Below, in pieces: positions 21,658 to 33,215 of a stretch of DNA of 64,000 nt. Position 1 is the stretch's first letter, and the number at the start of each line of letters is the position of its first letter. The notes beneath the pieces were generated by a model, which was given only the letters and a program-made list of their open reading frames with translations, did not search any database and was not told the origin of the DNA. The stretch comes from Lasioglossum baleicum (taxonomy: Eukaryota > Arthropoda > Insecta > Hymenoptera > Halictidae), in NCBI RefSeq assembly GCF_051020765.1, contig NC_134933.1, forward strand, positions 10,699,461 through 10,763,460, given 5' to 3'. Made by a program: the position numbers and the translations under genes.

Positions 21658-24250
21658 TCGTCCCCGTGATTAGTAAGCATTGCACGGACACCGCACTGCG
21701 GAACCGAGTCGCGAGCGTAAACGACACCGTTCAATCGGATCCTCAAGACGAATCGAATCGGCTCTACAATCCTGAAACGATCGTATAACCTTCGACGATG
21801 TACCACGCAAAATCACTCGCATCATTCTTCGAAAAGGATTTCCCGAAAAAGGGAAAACTCTATTTTCGAGATGCTTTAACTCGTGTGTGGCAATAATTGA
21901 CGCATGCTCGACAAAAAGAATCTCGGGAAACTATTTATTTTAATTGGAAAAAAAAACGCAAGAGTTAGAACGCTGCTAAATTGTACGAATAAAAATTCTA
22001 CATGATCTGAGAATGCAGTATGTATTTCCAAATCCGTGACGATTAAACCTTCGATGCATTTCTAAGAAAAATGAGTAGGCGAAATCGTAAACAGTGAAAA
22101 GATTCAATCGAAATCGAAAATGTGGATGAAGGTTTAATTTTCTGAGAGCATTCGTCGAGTCGCCACAGGATCTACGGAACGAGGATCAATAAGGCTGAGC
22201 TTTGAGATCTGATTGTTCGACTCGGTTCAATTGTGAACGCAGTTTCCGGTGAATTTGTGCCTCGATGCGAACGACAAGCTGATCGATGGCAGGTTCAAGC
22301 GTACGCAGAGAAACATCGGTCGTCTGGTGCCAAATTTTGACTAGTAGATAGTGTAATTTTCGAAACAAGTGCTTCCGTACTAACGATCGTAATAACTTTA
22401 TGCTGGTGACGAATAGGAGTTCCGATCGATCGATTGACGTGCAATCTGACGCGTGATTTGTCCGATTTCTTTATTTCTTTTTTTTTTTAACGAATACGCA
22501 GTAATATATATATACAATACGTAAAAGTCCGAGACATTTATCAATACTCCGGATCGTTTGTTTCTTCATAATTTCCCTTCCCCTTCTACTCCCCCTCTTT
22601 AATTGTTAATCAACTCAGATATCGCATCTAACGTCCAAACGTTCAGTCGGTTAATGTGTCGTTTAGTGATATTAATTTAATGATTCGAACTTCGATATTA
22701 TATAGTCTGACGATGAGAAAGAAGCAAGGACATTGTTCTTAAGAAAATCTCTCCTCTCCTTTCCTGTCTCTATCTCTCTCGTTTACCTTTCTTTTTCCAC
22801 GTGTATCGTTATTGTTCCAGAGAACACTCGGACCAGTGTTTTCTGCGCGTCGAAGGTATCTTTGTAAGCGGATAGAGAAAAATGAATAATATTTTGTAAT
22901 TAGTCTTATTTATGTCTGTAAGTAAAGCGTCTCCTCGAGTGAACAGGAAACAATGTATGTTAATACTCGTAGCAAGATTCATGCGTGTACAAGCTGTTTC
23001 ATAATGCAAAACCCGAGAACCGAAAGATTCCTCGCGAAGAAGCGAATCGTTCGATTGGCGATTTCCGATCGAAACATTGCCGAGAGAACCATTGAATGAA
23101 CTTTCGTTTGGAAGTCTCTTTCATTTGCGAGATACCATTCATCACGCTGTCCATGCTCAGCCAAAGATCATCATCGACTTATGACGTCGGACAATAAATT
23201 CGTTTTTGTCGGTGAGCTCTAGCTGAACATGGGGAGCGTAACACTTTTCGCAGAGTGGACCGGTGCGTATCGTAGTTAATGAAAATACGAAGACAGAAAA
23301 GTAGATTATGAAAAAGAATTCGACAGAAAAAAGATAAAAAATTGAAGATTGATTTTGTACAAAATTTGAATATCAATCATGACGTACAAGGGACAAAAAT
23401 GTGCAATTTCACACAGAGGAAAATCATTATCGATCCGGTGATCAGAATGAAAAATTGTTCAAGAGAACAATTTTTCTTTGCATGTACAAATCGAACAAAA
23501 TTGTTCATATACAATTGTTTTTCTGGTAAAAGTAATCTACAATTGTTTATTCTATTTTATCGAACCATCGCCGAACGCTGAAAGTTATCTGATCAAGATG
23601 GCGACAGCTGCAGGTCCACTCTGCGTCCACGAACGAGCGCATTTCTTCTTTCTACGTACGCGAATGTAAAATAAAAGAAGAACGTACAATACACACGTAG
23701 AAAGTGGAAGATTGATCTAAAATCTAATACAAGATTTTCCAGTGCCGACATTGCCACGGGAATGGAATCGGATCGTAAAACGGCGTCGAAACGTTACGTG
23801 CAATAGAGAGCGAGAACTTAATCTTAATGAATTAGTAGCCGTACGACCTTTTTGTTTTGTCCCCTTCTTTATATTCTTCTCTGTATTTTGTATAGATTTG
23901 TATTTTCTACCGAAAGCGTGAGAGAATTGTCATAGTCACTCAACACGTGAGATTAAAGTTTTAAATTATTTTCGACGCGGAATCCGATCATGCCACTACT
24001 CGGGAATAATATGTACCAGCGTTGTTTTTTTGTGTCGCAAGCGGGCGTTGTTTTTAACGAGCGTTTTAGCCGTGTGAATGGGAACAAAGCATAGTCTATT
24101 TTAGCCGATGGGTGCGTGAATGTTGTATGCGGTTTACTAAATCGATGAGTATATAGTCTGTAGCACTATTAACACAACCTTTTGTAATGACAATGTAAAT
24201 ATATCGTTGTAAATACGTTCTATAATACATACTATATTATGTGTACAACA
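21658..24250 (+). other. gbb: Probable long 3' untranslated region of gbb
   Basis: No reading frame of interest follows the stop. A first AATAAA lies at 21988-21993, giving a short alternative 3' end. The U-rich, repeat-poor sequence continues to a cluster at 24194-24229 with two TGTAAATA words and an AATACA variant poly(A) hexamer, which is where I would place a distal end. That this is one UTR is inference: it rests on the lack of dispersed repeats here compared with flanking DNA, and on the terminal motif cluster. Confidence 0.45.
24194..24215 (+). promoter_or_regulatory. Two Pumilio-type TGTAAATA words in the putative gbb 3'UTR
   Basis: TGTAAATA occurs at 24194-24201 and again at 24208-24215, 14 bp apart. 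Pumilio/FBF proteins bind UGUANAUA in 3'UTRs to repress or destabilise mRNA. Spacing and sense orientation fit, but use as a binding site is inferred. Confidence 0.35.
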
Positions 24251-24752
24251 CAATCAGTGCAGATCTTCTTTTTTTTATCATTTTTCACGATTCTCGACTG
24301 ACGACCGTTTTTTAGAAATACATATAGTCCTGAAAATCTGCAAAATTTTCATTTCTTATTGTAACTATTCTTATTTGAAATTTTTTATGATTTGCACCTG
24401 CCGCAAATTATTTTCATCGCTATTACTATGTTTGCAATTTCTAAATATACATACTTTTCTATGAAAGTACTTTTGATCACATCAAAAATTCTTCTCAAAG
24501 AAAGCTTCCTCGTTTTTTCTTTCATTATCTATTGTTTTTAAAAAAGCAATGAAAACACTGCATTATCTTATAAGAAAATGGAATTCCAACAAACTGTTCC
24601 AATTTTTGCGTGCTGTCTTAATTGTTGTATATCTTCCTTATTAATATTCGTACGTTTATTATTATTATTATTGTAAAGAATTCCGTTCAAATTCGTATTT
24701 TAAAAAATTCATATCCAGCACCGACGAGGTACTATTAAAGACTGTCAGCCTT

Positions 24753-24986
24753 ATGGGAGTTCGTGTCATCCGAATATTTCGGTGTTCTCTTACGCCCTCC
24801 AGGATATATTCTGAATGGAGTGAAAAACAGAAGGCCATCGACATGATCTCGTCGGTGCAGAAGGCTACTGAGGAGATTCTCGTCGGTGAGAAGGCAAATC
24901 GTCACGGAACCATATTGAGCACCATGAATTGTTACATTTTGTACCGAGCAGATATTTCAGACCAGACTTGGGCATTAATCGATTAA
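24753..24986 (+). CDS. Uncertain small open frame (77 codons)
   Basis: Not recognised. The ATG-started frame has a balanced, protein-like composition (SEWSEKQKAIDMISSVQKAT, then EEILVGEKANRHG) and a stop at the end of the range. A usable donor, GTGAGA, occurs inside at about 24883 after EEILVG, so it could be the start of a spliced gene, or an old fragment of one. The internal near-repeat of TCGTCGGTG...GAAGGC raises the chance that it is repeat-derived. Confidence 0.2.
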   Translation: MGVRVIRIFRCSLTPSRIYSEWSEKQKAIDMISSVQKATEEILVGEKANRHGTILSTMNCYILYRADISDQTWALID

Positions 24987-25617
24987 AATCTTAATCATGA
25001 TTGATTGATTAATGTATACGATTAAAAAAAGAAATCGTCGAAAAATCGGCGATTGATTTAATCGTCAATCATTGATTTTAAAAAAGGAATCATCGAAAAA
25101 TCGGATGATTTAATGATAAATTGTAATAAGGAGGGAGAGAGAGAGACAGAGAGAGGGAGCAGAGAGCGGATGGAGAATTGACAGAAATAATAATATGTAT
25201 ATTTCAACAAAAACATGGTCGTAGCTTTCCAGGAATAATAACTTCAAACATAAAAGCACGTAAACAGAATTTGTATTATAGACCAAATGACAATACACCT
25301 AAACTCAGTTTACATTTTTTTAAGTATTCATACAGTTCTGATTACGTATTTCATTTCGATGTCATATATCGTCTGGTTCTATTTAGGTAAAGAGACGAAA
25401 TAGTATCTCGTCGGTGATAGTATTATAAGGCAATTACAGAATGAGTAATGTGAGCATTCTATACTATATCATTCTTCTTGTACTTGACGAGTATCTCGTC
25501 GATGGTAGAACTTTTTGCGATGTGGTATTTCAGATCACTGTAAGTTCCACGTTATCACCGCGCTCAGTCAGTCGGTGTATCCAGTCTCTGTTCTACAGAG
25601 TTTGTCTAACCGTTCAC

Positions 25618-25627
25618 AGATGGCGCC
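25618..25627 (+). promoter_or_regulatory. AGATGGCGCC, insect CTCF-type insulator word
   Basis: The sequence TCACAGATGGCGCCAAATG matches the core AGATGGCGC(C/T) reported for Drosophila CTCF. It lies between the presumed end of gbb and the presumed start of the divergent downstream unit, a natural place for a domain boundary. Confidence 0.35.
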
Positions 25628-25900
25628 AAATGCCCATGACACGGTAATTTGTTTCGTTTCAGATAGCATAATTTTAGATAAAAGCAGATAAAAATATATT
25701 TTTACGTACTCACAGGCCATTCGACGCAATTTGTTAACCTAAGTTGGTAATAATATGCATTCGAAATAAATTGTTCCATATATAACCAACAATATACGAG
25801 AAATTCAAAATCGGATTTTTGAGGATTTACCATATTCCGGCCAATACGATTAATTCACAACTAGTCGCAGTCTATTTAAAATTGATGACAGTTCACTTAC

Positions 25901-26087
25901 CAAATGGACAGGAAACCTCTTCGCCTGTAACAGGTAATACGAATAACCCACGATGAAGTTGTCGAAAACACAGACGCATAACTTCTTTTTGAAACACCAA
26001 AGAAAACAATTCAATCCAAGTAGTCACAAATGTTATAGTGTATAAATAAGTACCAGAAATTAATTCGTCTTCGAATTTAATGATCAT
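25901..26087 (-). CDS. Candidate first coding exon of an unrecognised minus-strand gene
   Basis: Not recognised. From an ATG at 26087 (minus strand) the frame reads MIIKFEDELISGTYLYTITF, then VTTWIELFSLVFQKEVMRLC, and ends ...VTGEEVSCPF-G at a perfect donor (G|GTAAGT, intron from 25900 downward), phase 1. Composition and the strong donor make a real exon plausible. Directly upstream on the same strand are a CCAAT box and a duplicated CGCG-containing motif. No convincing second exon was found between 24.3 and 25.9 kb, so the gene model is incomplete; the frame could also be chance. Confidence 0.35.
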
Positions 26088-26145
26088 ATCACTTTGCGCA
26101 CACACAGTATTGCCGCTTCTTTAAATTGACCTTCCATCTCTTTCC

Positions 26146-26208
26146 ATTGGATAAAAGAGAAACAGCAGAGAAAGCGCGGCAGTATTTGAAATCGCGCCAG
26201 TATTTGAA
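26146..26208 (-). promoter_or_regulatory. Candidate promoter: CCAAT box plus duplicated CGCGSCAGTATTTGAA
   Basis: CGCGGCAGTATTTGAA (26175-26190) and CGCGCCAGTATTTGAA (26193-26208) are a direct pair 18 bp apart with 15 of 16 bases identical. ATTGG at 26146-26150 is a CCAAT box on the minus strand, about 60 bp upstream of the candidate ATG at 26087. TTCAAATACTGGCGCG resembles E2F-type GGCGC sites. The role is inferred from position. Confidence 0.35.
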
Positions 26209-26487
26209 CTGTAGGGTTAGCATATAAAGAAGCCTAACAAACATACACGATGTTTAACATTATAATTTGCGGCCTTTTGTTAGAAGCCAGTGCTTTCATG
26301 TAATTAAAAAATACAAATGTTATATCATGTTAAATCACTTTCTAATTTGAAGTTGCTGGTTAGTGAATAATTTAAGTCAAAATTAAAAAAAAAATGACAT
26401 TACATTTATTTATTTATATTTATATAATATTTATCTCGAAACAAGAAATATATGAGTTAGTTAGACCAGTTTCACAATTACGGGCAT

Positions 26488-26635
26488 ATATCGCACCCCC
26501 GCAAGAAAAGTGACACAAGTCAAAAATGGCAATTTTGAGGTTATGTCATTGAAAAATATGTATAAGTTTTATAGTGTTGATTTTTCTCAAATGCTGCAGT
26601 TTTGAGTTGTCACTTTTCTTGCGGGGGTGCGATAT
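26488..26635. mobile_element. Small MITE with 28 bp perfect terminal inverted repeats
   Basis: The left arm ATATCGCACCCCCGCAAGAA plus AAGTGACA (26488-26515) and the right arm 26608-26635 are exact inverse complements around about 92 bp of AT-rich sequence. TA-rich flanks are on both sides. No coding capacity. The perfect arms suggest a recent insertion. Confidence 0.85.
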
Positions 26636-28283
26636 GTATAATATGTAACGTTACAATTCTATAAATACAATATATGGGTTGTCTTTCTCTAAAACTCATT
26701 TTCTTTCTGGTCGCCTCTCGTCGTATTCTGTTGCATTCCTACACTTTGGTAAAAACATTGAAATTGCACAAGTATCTTCGCAAAGAAAAGCAAAATTCTG
26801 CGATTACGTTCACATCGAATTCAAGCGCACGCGCACCAGCACCGTGTGTTCAAAAAACCGACTGAGTTTTGCCTCTGGTACCGATGTAAATTGCCTCGAT
26901 TGGAGAGAACATGGCGTCGAATCTCGAACGCCATTTTGATGTATCGTTCAGCGATAATCTCGCTTTGAATCGATGGTCGTTTCCACGATGGACGGCGAAC
27001 GTGCGGTGGACTTGATGTTCGTACGAGATGACGATCTTTCGTTCTGACAATGCTTCTCGTTTAATAATTCGCGGTCATTAATACAGTGTATTACGATATT
27101 CTAATATTCCACGGATCGAGTGGCTAATAACGATCGGGAAAATTCAAGGAATCGTTTGATGGTGCTTGTGTGAAAAAGTCTGTGCTGTGTTACGGAGAGA
27201 GTATAGTCTTCTCTGGTTTCGTGCCGCTGTCAACGAGATCCTGATAATCTGGACCGTAGGATAACTATAAAAAAACAAATCCCAGGATTCGAGAGAGAAA
27301 CGCTTTCTAATCCACTGTTCTAGAAACAATAAGATCCGAGAGGAATTTCGGAACGGGTCTGAAACGAGGTACGCCCCTCTTTGAAGTTGCCAATAACATT
27401 TTCGCGACAACTGTCCGGAAGATCGAGCATCGTTTACGAGGTCTCGAAGAAGCTGAACCGGAACCCGTCTCTGAATCCGTCAACGAAACACGGTGTTCTT
27501 AGAGTGTGCATCCAGTTTGCACGGTTTGTGCACCGTGTTTCGCGCAAAATCGATAGGGGAGCTCGCACATTGCGACCAGAGTCGAGTGTGGAACGCTCTG
27601 GCGACAATAGTCGCCGACAAAAATAGCAGACAAAAATCCTCGACGGACGTACGCGGGCCGAATGTCCTTAACTCTCGGTGCGTGTCCTTTGGCCAGTGTT
27701 ATGGCGTTTCACCGGTATTATTACGCGCGACATTGAACAACGCCACGCGCAGCATTGCTCGGGTCCAGGCATCGGGTCCGACGGGTTCAAAACATCTCGC
27801 GTGTTCGATCTCGAGCCTGTAGGATCTCGATTTCCCTACATTTTTCGTTAAATTCAGTGAATGTCGCCCCGGACGACGTTGCTGAATAAATCTGAGTAAT
27901 CCGAGACGGGGAGCGGGCGACGTTTCTAACCTCTCACTTCGAACTTTCTCAGTCCTAACCTCGTCGCTCGAGTGTCATCGTCGTTGAAGAACGAAAACCT
28001 GCACGCGTGTGCCTCGATGACACCGTGACAGGGAAAATAATTCCCGTCGGGAAAACGCGAATATTCCTACGCTGAACGAACACTCTCGCCGACTATGACG
28101 AGAACAAGGACCCGTTCGAACGGATTGTCGTCGCTGCCACCGTCGCGGATGCTGTGATTTCATTGAATGTGGTGTGCGATCTCGCGCCTCTTCGTCAAGG
28201 GCAAACCAGTAGACCCTGTCCCGAGGACGGAGGATCCGACGTCTGACGGTCTGACCGGTACAGTCGTCCATGATTCCAAAGCA

Positions 28284-28388
28284 ATGGATCGCAACGCGCC
28301 AGATGATCGACGTAAGGGACCTGCCGGCGAGCAACTGCACGTCGGACAAGAAGCTGAACACTTCTCCGACGCTTACGATTCCCGGCAG
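28284..28388 (+). CDS. Candidate first coding exon 1 (unrecognised gene)
   Basis: Not recognised. The ATG at 28284 (context AAAGCAATGG) opens MDRNAPDDRRKGPAGEQLHV, then GQEAEHFSDAYDSRQ, and meets a donor CAG|GTATGT at 28389 in phase 0. The frame stays open upstream to an ATG at 28167. About 1 kb upstream is CpG-rich and repeat-free, as expected of a promoter and 5'UTR. The peptide is acidic and hydrophilic, like a cytoplasmic N-terminus. A competing frame starts at the ATG at 28270 (MIPKQWIATRQMID). No following exon was found within the window. Confidence 0.35.
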
Positions 28389-28496
28389 GTATGTTCACTT
28401 CAAAACATTGTATTATTTCAGATCGATTAATGTCTGATACAGTTGTTATTGACATTAACCTCTTTATCACTGAACCAGTTGTTGTCACCCTTACAT

Positions 28497-29230
28497 GCTA
28501 ATGTATTCATGCAAATGTATATTTCTGAGGATAAACTTGAGTCTCGCAAGATTGACTGTAAGACAGGATGAGTATTAGGTCATTCGGATCACTATTTGAG
28601 GTACCGTACACTGAAAATGTATATTTTTGTGGGTAAAGTTGTAGTGTGATGAATATAATTTGTAGACTATAAGTCTGTCATGACGTATATTAAAGGTTAT
28701 AATTGTGCGAATGTCCACTTTTGTGGATAGGTTTATACATATACATGTAAATGTATATTTCTGAGGATAAACTTGAGTCTTGAAAGATTGACTGTAAGAG
28801 ACGATGAGTATTGGGTCATTCGGATCACTATTTGAGGTACCGTACACTGCAATTGTATATTTTTGTGGGTAAAGTTGTAGTGTGATGAATATAAGTTTGT
28901 CATGACCTATATTAAAGATTATAATTGTGCAGACCTCCACTTTTGTGGATAGGTTTGAATCATTTGAGATGTATATTGAATAGCTTTACGTTCGTCTCTT
29001 GCAGAACTGGCTTTAAAGAGTGATGACTTCTCTCGTGACCTATATTAAAGATTATAATTGTGCAAATGTCCACTTTTGTGGATAGATTTACCCCTTGTAG
29101 AATTGGATGTAAAAGGTGATGGCTCTTGAGTTAGTTGACATCTATATATTGAATGTATGTACAGTCAACTGTTATAGAACTAGTTTTAAAGAGTGATGAC
29201 TTCTCTCATGACCTATATTAAATATTGTAT
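28497..29230. repeat. Degenerate tandem repeat region, about 233 bp period
   Basis: TATTTCTGAGGATAAACTTG occurs at about 28520 and again at about 28752. GTCATTCGGATCACTATTTG with GGTACCGTACACTG, TTGTGGGTAAAGTTGTAGTG, CATGACNTATATTAAAG-type words and TGTCCACTTTTGTGGATAG recur in the same order two to four times, decaying to the right. Confidence 0.85.
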
Positions 29231-30227
29231 CTGTGTAACTGTTTATTCTGATGGATAAATGTAACTGTGGATCATTCTGTGGATTATGACCCATATTAGT
29301 TTTACTGATAAATTGCAGGACCATATTTCACCAGTAAAAATACAAAGATTAAAGTGTTACTCAAGGTTTAGGTTTTTAACAGCAAGCTATGTATGTTGCA
29401 ATATTGTATGAATGGTTGACCATGTTTGTTTTATCTGTATTTAATCAGAGAAATGAATTGTTTTAAGGGTTTTAAGGGTATTGTTTTACTAATAGTAGTA
29501 ACCATGTTTCTAACGTTCATTAGGGTACGGTCAACTTTTCTTCCTTGTTCCATAAGAAAAACAATTCACTGAACACATTGCATTCAATATTTTCAGCTGC
29601 TCTTCCGATCATCGGTCACGTCCGATTCGGTCGAAATTTTACAAATAGCTTCATTTGATATAAAAACAATGTCTGCAAGAAGGATTTTCGGCGACTTGAA
29701 ATTTCAGGCTACAAAATTTTGCGAAAAATGTTTTTACCGTTTCAGTGTCACTCCCTGTAATTTTGACAACTTTTATGCTTCGATTTCGCTGAAATTCTGG
29801 AAACAGGTTCTTTTTAGATAAAAAGAATTGTTGATCTTGGTTGGGTTTGGCTTTCCAAAAATTTTAGGTCAACTTTCGAGTCAGCAAAAATCGTTCTCGT
29901 AAACATCGTTGTGTTATGAACGAAAACTATTTCGACTTGCCAGGAAATTTGTAATTTTAGGCCAGCCATAACTTGGATGTAATAATGAGTTACTATGATA
30001 ACCATATGGACTGTGATGAATAGTCCATATGGTTTGGGATGTAAACCAGAGCAGTACTACATACAAACAGATATGAGTGGAATAGTTAAACACCAAGATT
30101 AGTTATAGCCCAAATAAAATTTTGTATGCATAAACTATTCACTTGGAAAACGGTAATCGATACATAGTACTAGGTAGTATTACTTAATGAAGAATTCGAC
30201 AGTGATATCTGTTCCTTGAATCATGTA

Positions 30228-30849
30228 CACTGAGTGTAGAAAGTATTCGTACGCCCTTTAACATAGAATAACTTTTTTATAAGTGTACCAAACGACCTGA
30301 TTTTTTATAATCAATTAGAAGCATTGGTTTACGAAATGATATGCGAAGAAGATTTTCCAAAAATTATAATTTAAAAGGTTACATGCAAAAATAAAAAAGG
30401 CATTTTTCAAAACTTTTTGATTTGGGCTCTCAAAGAAAATTTAAACTATAGGTTTTGTAGATCTATAGTAGTTACACACATACTGAAAATTTCATCGAAA
30501 TCGATTGAGATACACACTAGTTACAAGCGGTTAAAAATCCACATAATCGTACATCTTTCGATGCGTGTCGTTTTTTCCTGCGTCAACCGATTTGGACGAT
30601 ATTTTCAGTATGTGTATAACTAACATAGATCTACAAAACATATATTTTAAATTTTCATTAAGAGCCCAAATAAAAATGCCTTTTTTATTTTTGCATGTCA
30701 CCTTGTAAATTATAATTTTTGGATACTCTTTTTTGCATATCATTTCATAAACCAATGCTTCGAATTGATTATAAAAAGTCAGGTCGTTTGGTACAATCAC
30801 AAAATAGTTATTCTATTTTAAAGGGCGTACGAATACTTTTTACACTGTG
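30228..30849. mobile_element. Palindromic Tc1/mariner-type MITE (about 622 bp), TA flanked
   Basis: TA dinucleotides (30226-30227 and 30850-30851) flank long inverted repeats. The left end CACTGAGTGTAGAAAGTATTCG and right end CACAGTGTAAAAAGTATTCG (read on the other strand) continue through TACGCCCTTTAA, GTACCAAACGACCTGA and GTAGATCTA to a centre near 30540. TA target duplications and GTATTCGTACGCCC-type ends fit Tc1/mariner-derived fold-backs. The frames inside it are not genes. Confidence 0.9.
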
Positions 30850-32594
30850 TATTATTTGTATTTCGATTATTATCCGTTTCATATTGGAAATACATAATAG
30901 CGTTTCCAATTTGAATCGCAGATACTTTACAATATCGTATAATATTAATTAACGAAACAAGTACATGTGTTCTCAATTAAACCAGATCGTTTTGTAATGT
31001 GCACAGTCGACCGGCGAAACAGATATTTTTCACGACGATTTATCCAACCCAATAATATTGCGCATTAATTAGCGCCGGTAATTACTCAAATTCATTCAGA
31101 ACAGCAGAGCATTCTCTTCTTTGATCATTGTTGTAGCAAATCGACTAATTCAGTCAGATTGGAGAGCATCGTTTTCGATCAATGAGAACTCATCTTAAAA
31201 TGCACGAGTTTAAAAAATTCCTCACAGATAGGGGAGGGTTAACCCCTTAATAGGTCGGAAATTCACAATCAGATGAGGTAGCATGGATCGGAATTTTGAC
31301 CGTGACAATGCGTTATGTTTGTCTCTTATAATTGCATGACTCGGGTCGCATAATGCGATTATAGATAATGCGGTGCTCTCTCATTGGTTAATAGCTTCGC
31401 TCCCCTATCGCTGGCGACGAAGAGGGATGAACAGCATTAAGGTTTTTTCGGTGAACTTATCTCTTACATAGGGTGTGGCCGAACGTACAAAGTACACAAG
31501 ATCATTCGCCATATCAAAATACATTAGAAGCATACAATAAAGTTTATTATTCTACGCTGTTTATATTGTTTTTCACGAGAAATTCATCTGTGCAAAAATT
31601 TCAAAAAATCTCAGCACATTAAGAAAAATAGAAATACGTATAATCAACCCCATAATGCGGCATGCTAAGTTGTCGAAACTCGATTACAGGAAGGGAACAC
31701 TGTATTTTGTGCGAGCAGCGTACGGTGAAGAGATTGATGCTTGTGGTGGGGTTCTAATTAATGATTGAACTTTCTCGGAATGAGGTTTAGTGCAGTCAAT
31801 CGCCTTTTCGGTCAAATTTTCCTGGAGATGAATCACGTGGCCGATGCAATAGTCGTCGCGTAGTTTGAAGTTCGTACTTGTAGGCAATGCAGCCAAGCAG
31901 TTCGATGCATTATGCAGCCTTGTGCAAACTGCTCTACTATTTATGGTGCAAACAAAATGATTTATGAAAGTTTAATTACCGAGAGCTCCCGGTAAAGTTC
32001 ATACTCTCTATTATTTCCGCGGAAATTGAAATTTCCAAATTATTGCAACATAAATACGTTCTCGTTCTTCCGTTAATCAATCGGTTATAAAATCGTTGCG
32101 GTGTCTTCTATCTAATCGCGGTTACGATCATATTTATACTTGCAATCGAGTGTGTTTATGCTACAACTTTGATTCGATAGAAATATTTTTAAATGCAGTT
32201 GTTGTTTCAAGTGCTTTCAATGGAATTGAATAGATACGAGTGTTCTTCAATGAAATTGTTAACGCATTTTATTATACGCTATAAATCTCGGGAAACGAAG
32301 GAATTGAGATTATACATTCACACAAGAATTTGGAGATCGATATCCAATTTTCCAAGAGAGAGCGAGCGATTGCATAAAAGAAGGGTTCCCAGGAAGCAGA
32401 TAAGTCACGAGCCTGTTATCTCATCTCGACTCCCAGGTGGTTTCAGATTTCGTCGCATCAATTCCGATTTCACGGTTAAAAGCAATCGCGTCTGTTCCGA
32501 GGAAATGAAACAGAATAAAGAATATATGACCCGTCCGTGCTCGAAACACGGTGGCGTGTATACAAGGCGAGCATAAACTCTAGCCTGTGACGCC

Positions 32595-32894
32595 ATGACG
32601 AATACGGCGTTCGTTTCCTGTACGCAAGGTTATTTATTGCACGGCGAAACGAGCAGCCTGTACCTGCCCGCGAACTTGCCTCCGTTCCAGACTTTTTTTG
32701 GCACTGGATCTCCGGGAATCGCGATGCACGATCTCGTAATTAGCCGTTTAATTACAACGACTTCGGATGAAGCCCTTCGGGACGCCCATCCTTGGAATTG
32801 CGTCGCCGAACCTTTTTTGGGGCTCGGTGCGACGATGTCTCTACTCATGAATTTCCACGATTATCTTATTCCTCGAGCGGAAAACGCGATTTAA
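32595..32894 (+). CDS. Uncertain open frame (99 codons)
   Basis: Not recognised. An ATG-started frame of 99 codons in a locally GC-richer, repeat-free block reads MTNTAFVSCTQGYLLHGETS and later SRLITTTSDEALRDAHPWNC. No signal peptide, no clear domain and no strong donor. The opposite strand is also open for 72 codons, so the block may be conserved non-coding DNA or an old fragment rather than a gene; it contains the homeodomain-like word CTCGTAATTAGCCG. Confidence 0.15.
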   Translation: MTNTAFVSCTQGYLLHGETSSLYLPANLPPFQTFFGTGSPGIAMHDLVISRLITTTSDEALRDAHPWNCVAEPFLGLGATMSLLMNFHDYLIPRAENAI

Positions 32895-33215
32895 TTTTTC
32901 TAGTCGACGAATCGACCGCTTGATCCAACAGAAGTCGCTTATATTTTCCTGGTTTTTGAGTGAAATCTTGCAAAAACACTGTGAAATATAGTTACCTGCA
33001 GTCGGAGCTATTTTAACTTGAAAATTAAACATTTCCGCGAAAAAAAATTTTTCCGCGGCTTCTTATCTTTTATATTTTTAATAGATATAATATAGACACG
33101 TTTAAAAAAAAAGTTAAGTTTTATTTATTTGTAGATATTATGATATGAAAATTAATATCCGGGTTGGCTGATGTAAACAGTGTTGCGAATAATGGTACAG
33201 CAATTTTTAGTGGTG

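Larger units (their letters stand above)
24270..25890. other. Intergenic stretch between gbb and a possible minus-strand gene
   Basis: AT-rich, with an (ATT)n run at about 24657-24673 and a GA-rich low-complexity run at about 25129-25170. The phrase CTCGTCGGTG or a close variant recurs at about 24846, 24872, 25404 and 25496. It includes a weak plus-strand frame at 24753 and a CTCF-like word at 25618. No recognised gene. Confidence 0.5.

Noticed and set aside
30531..30800. 89-codon minus-strand frame inside the 30.2-30.8 kb element
   Set aside because: It lies wholly within a palindromic MITE arm, and the mirrored arm encodes a matching shadow; no transposase motif.
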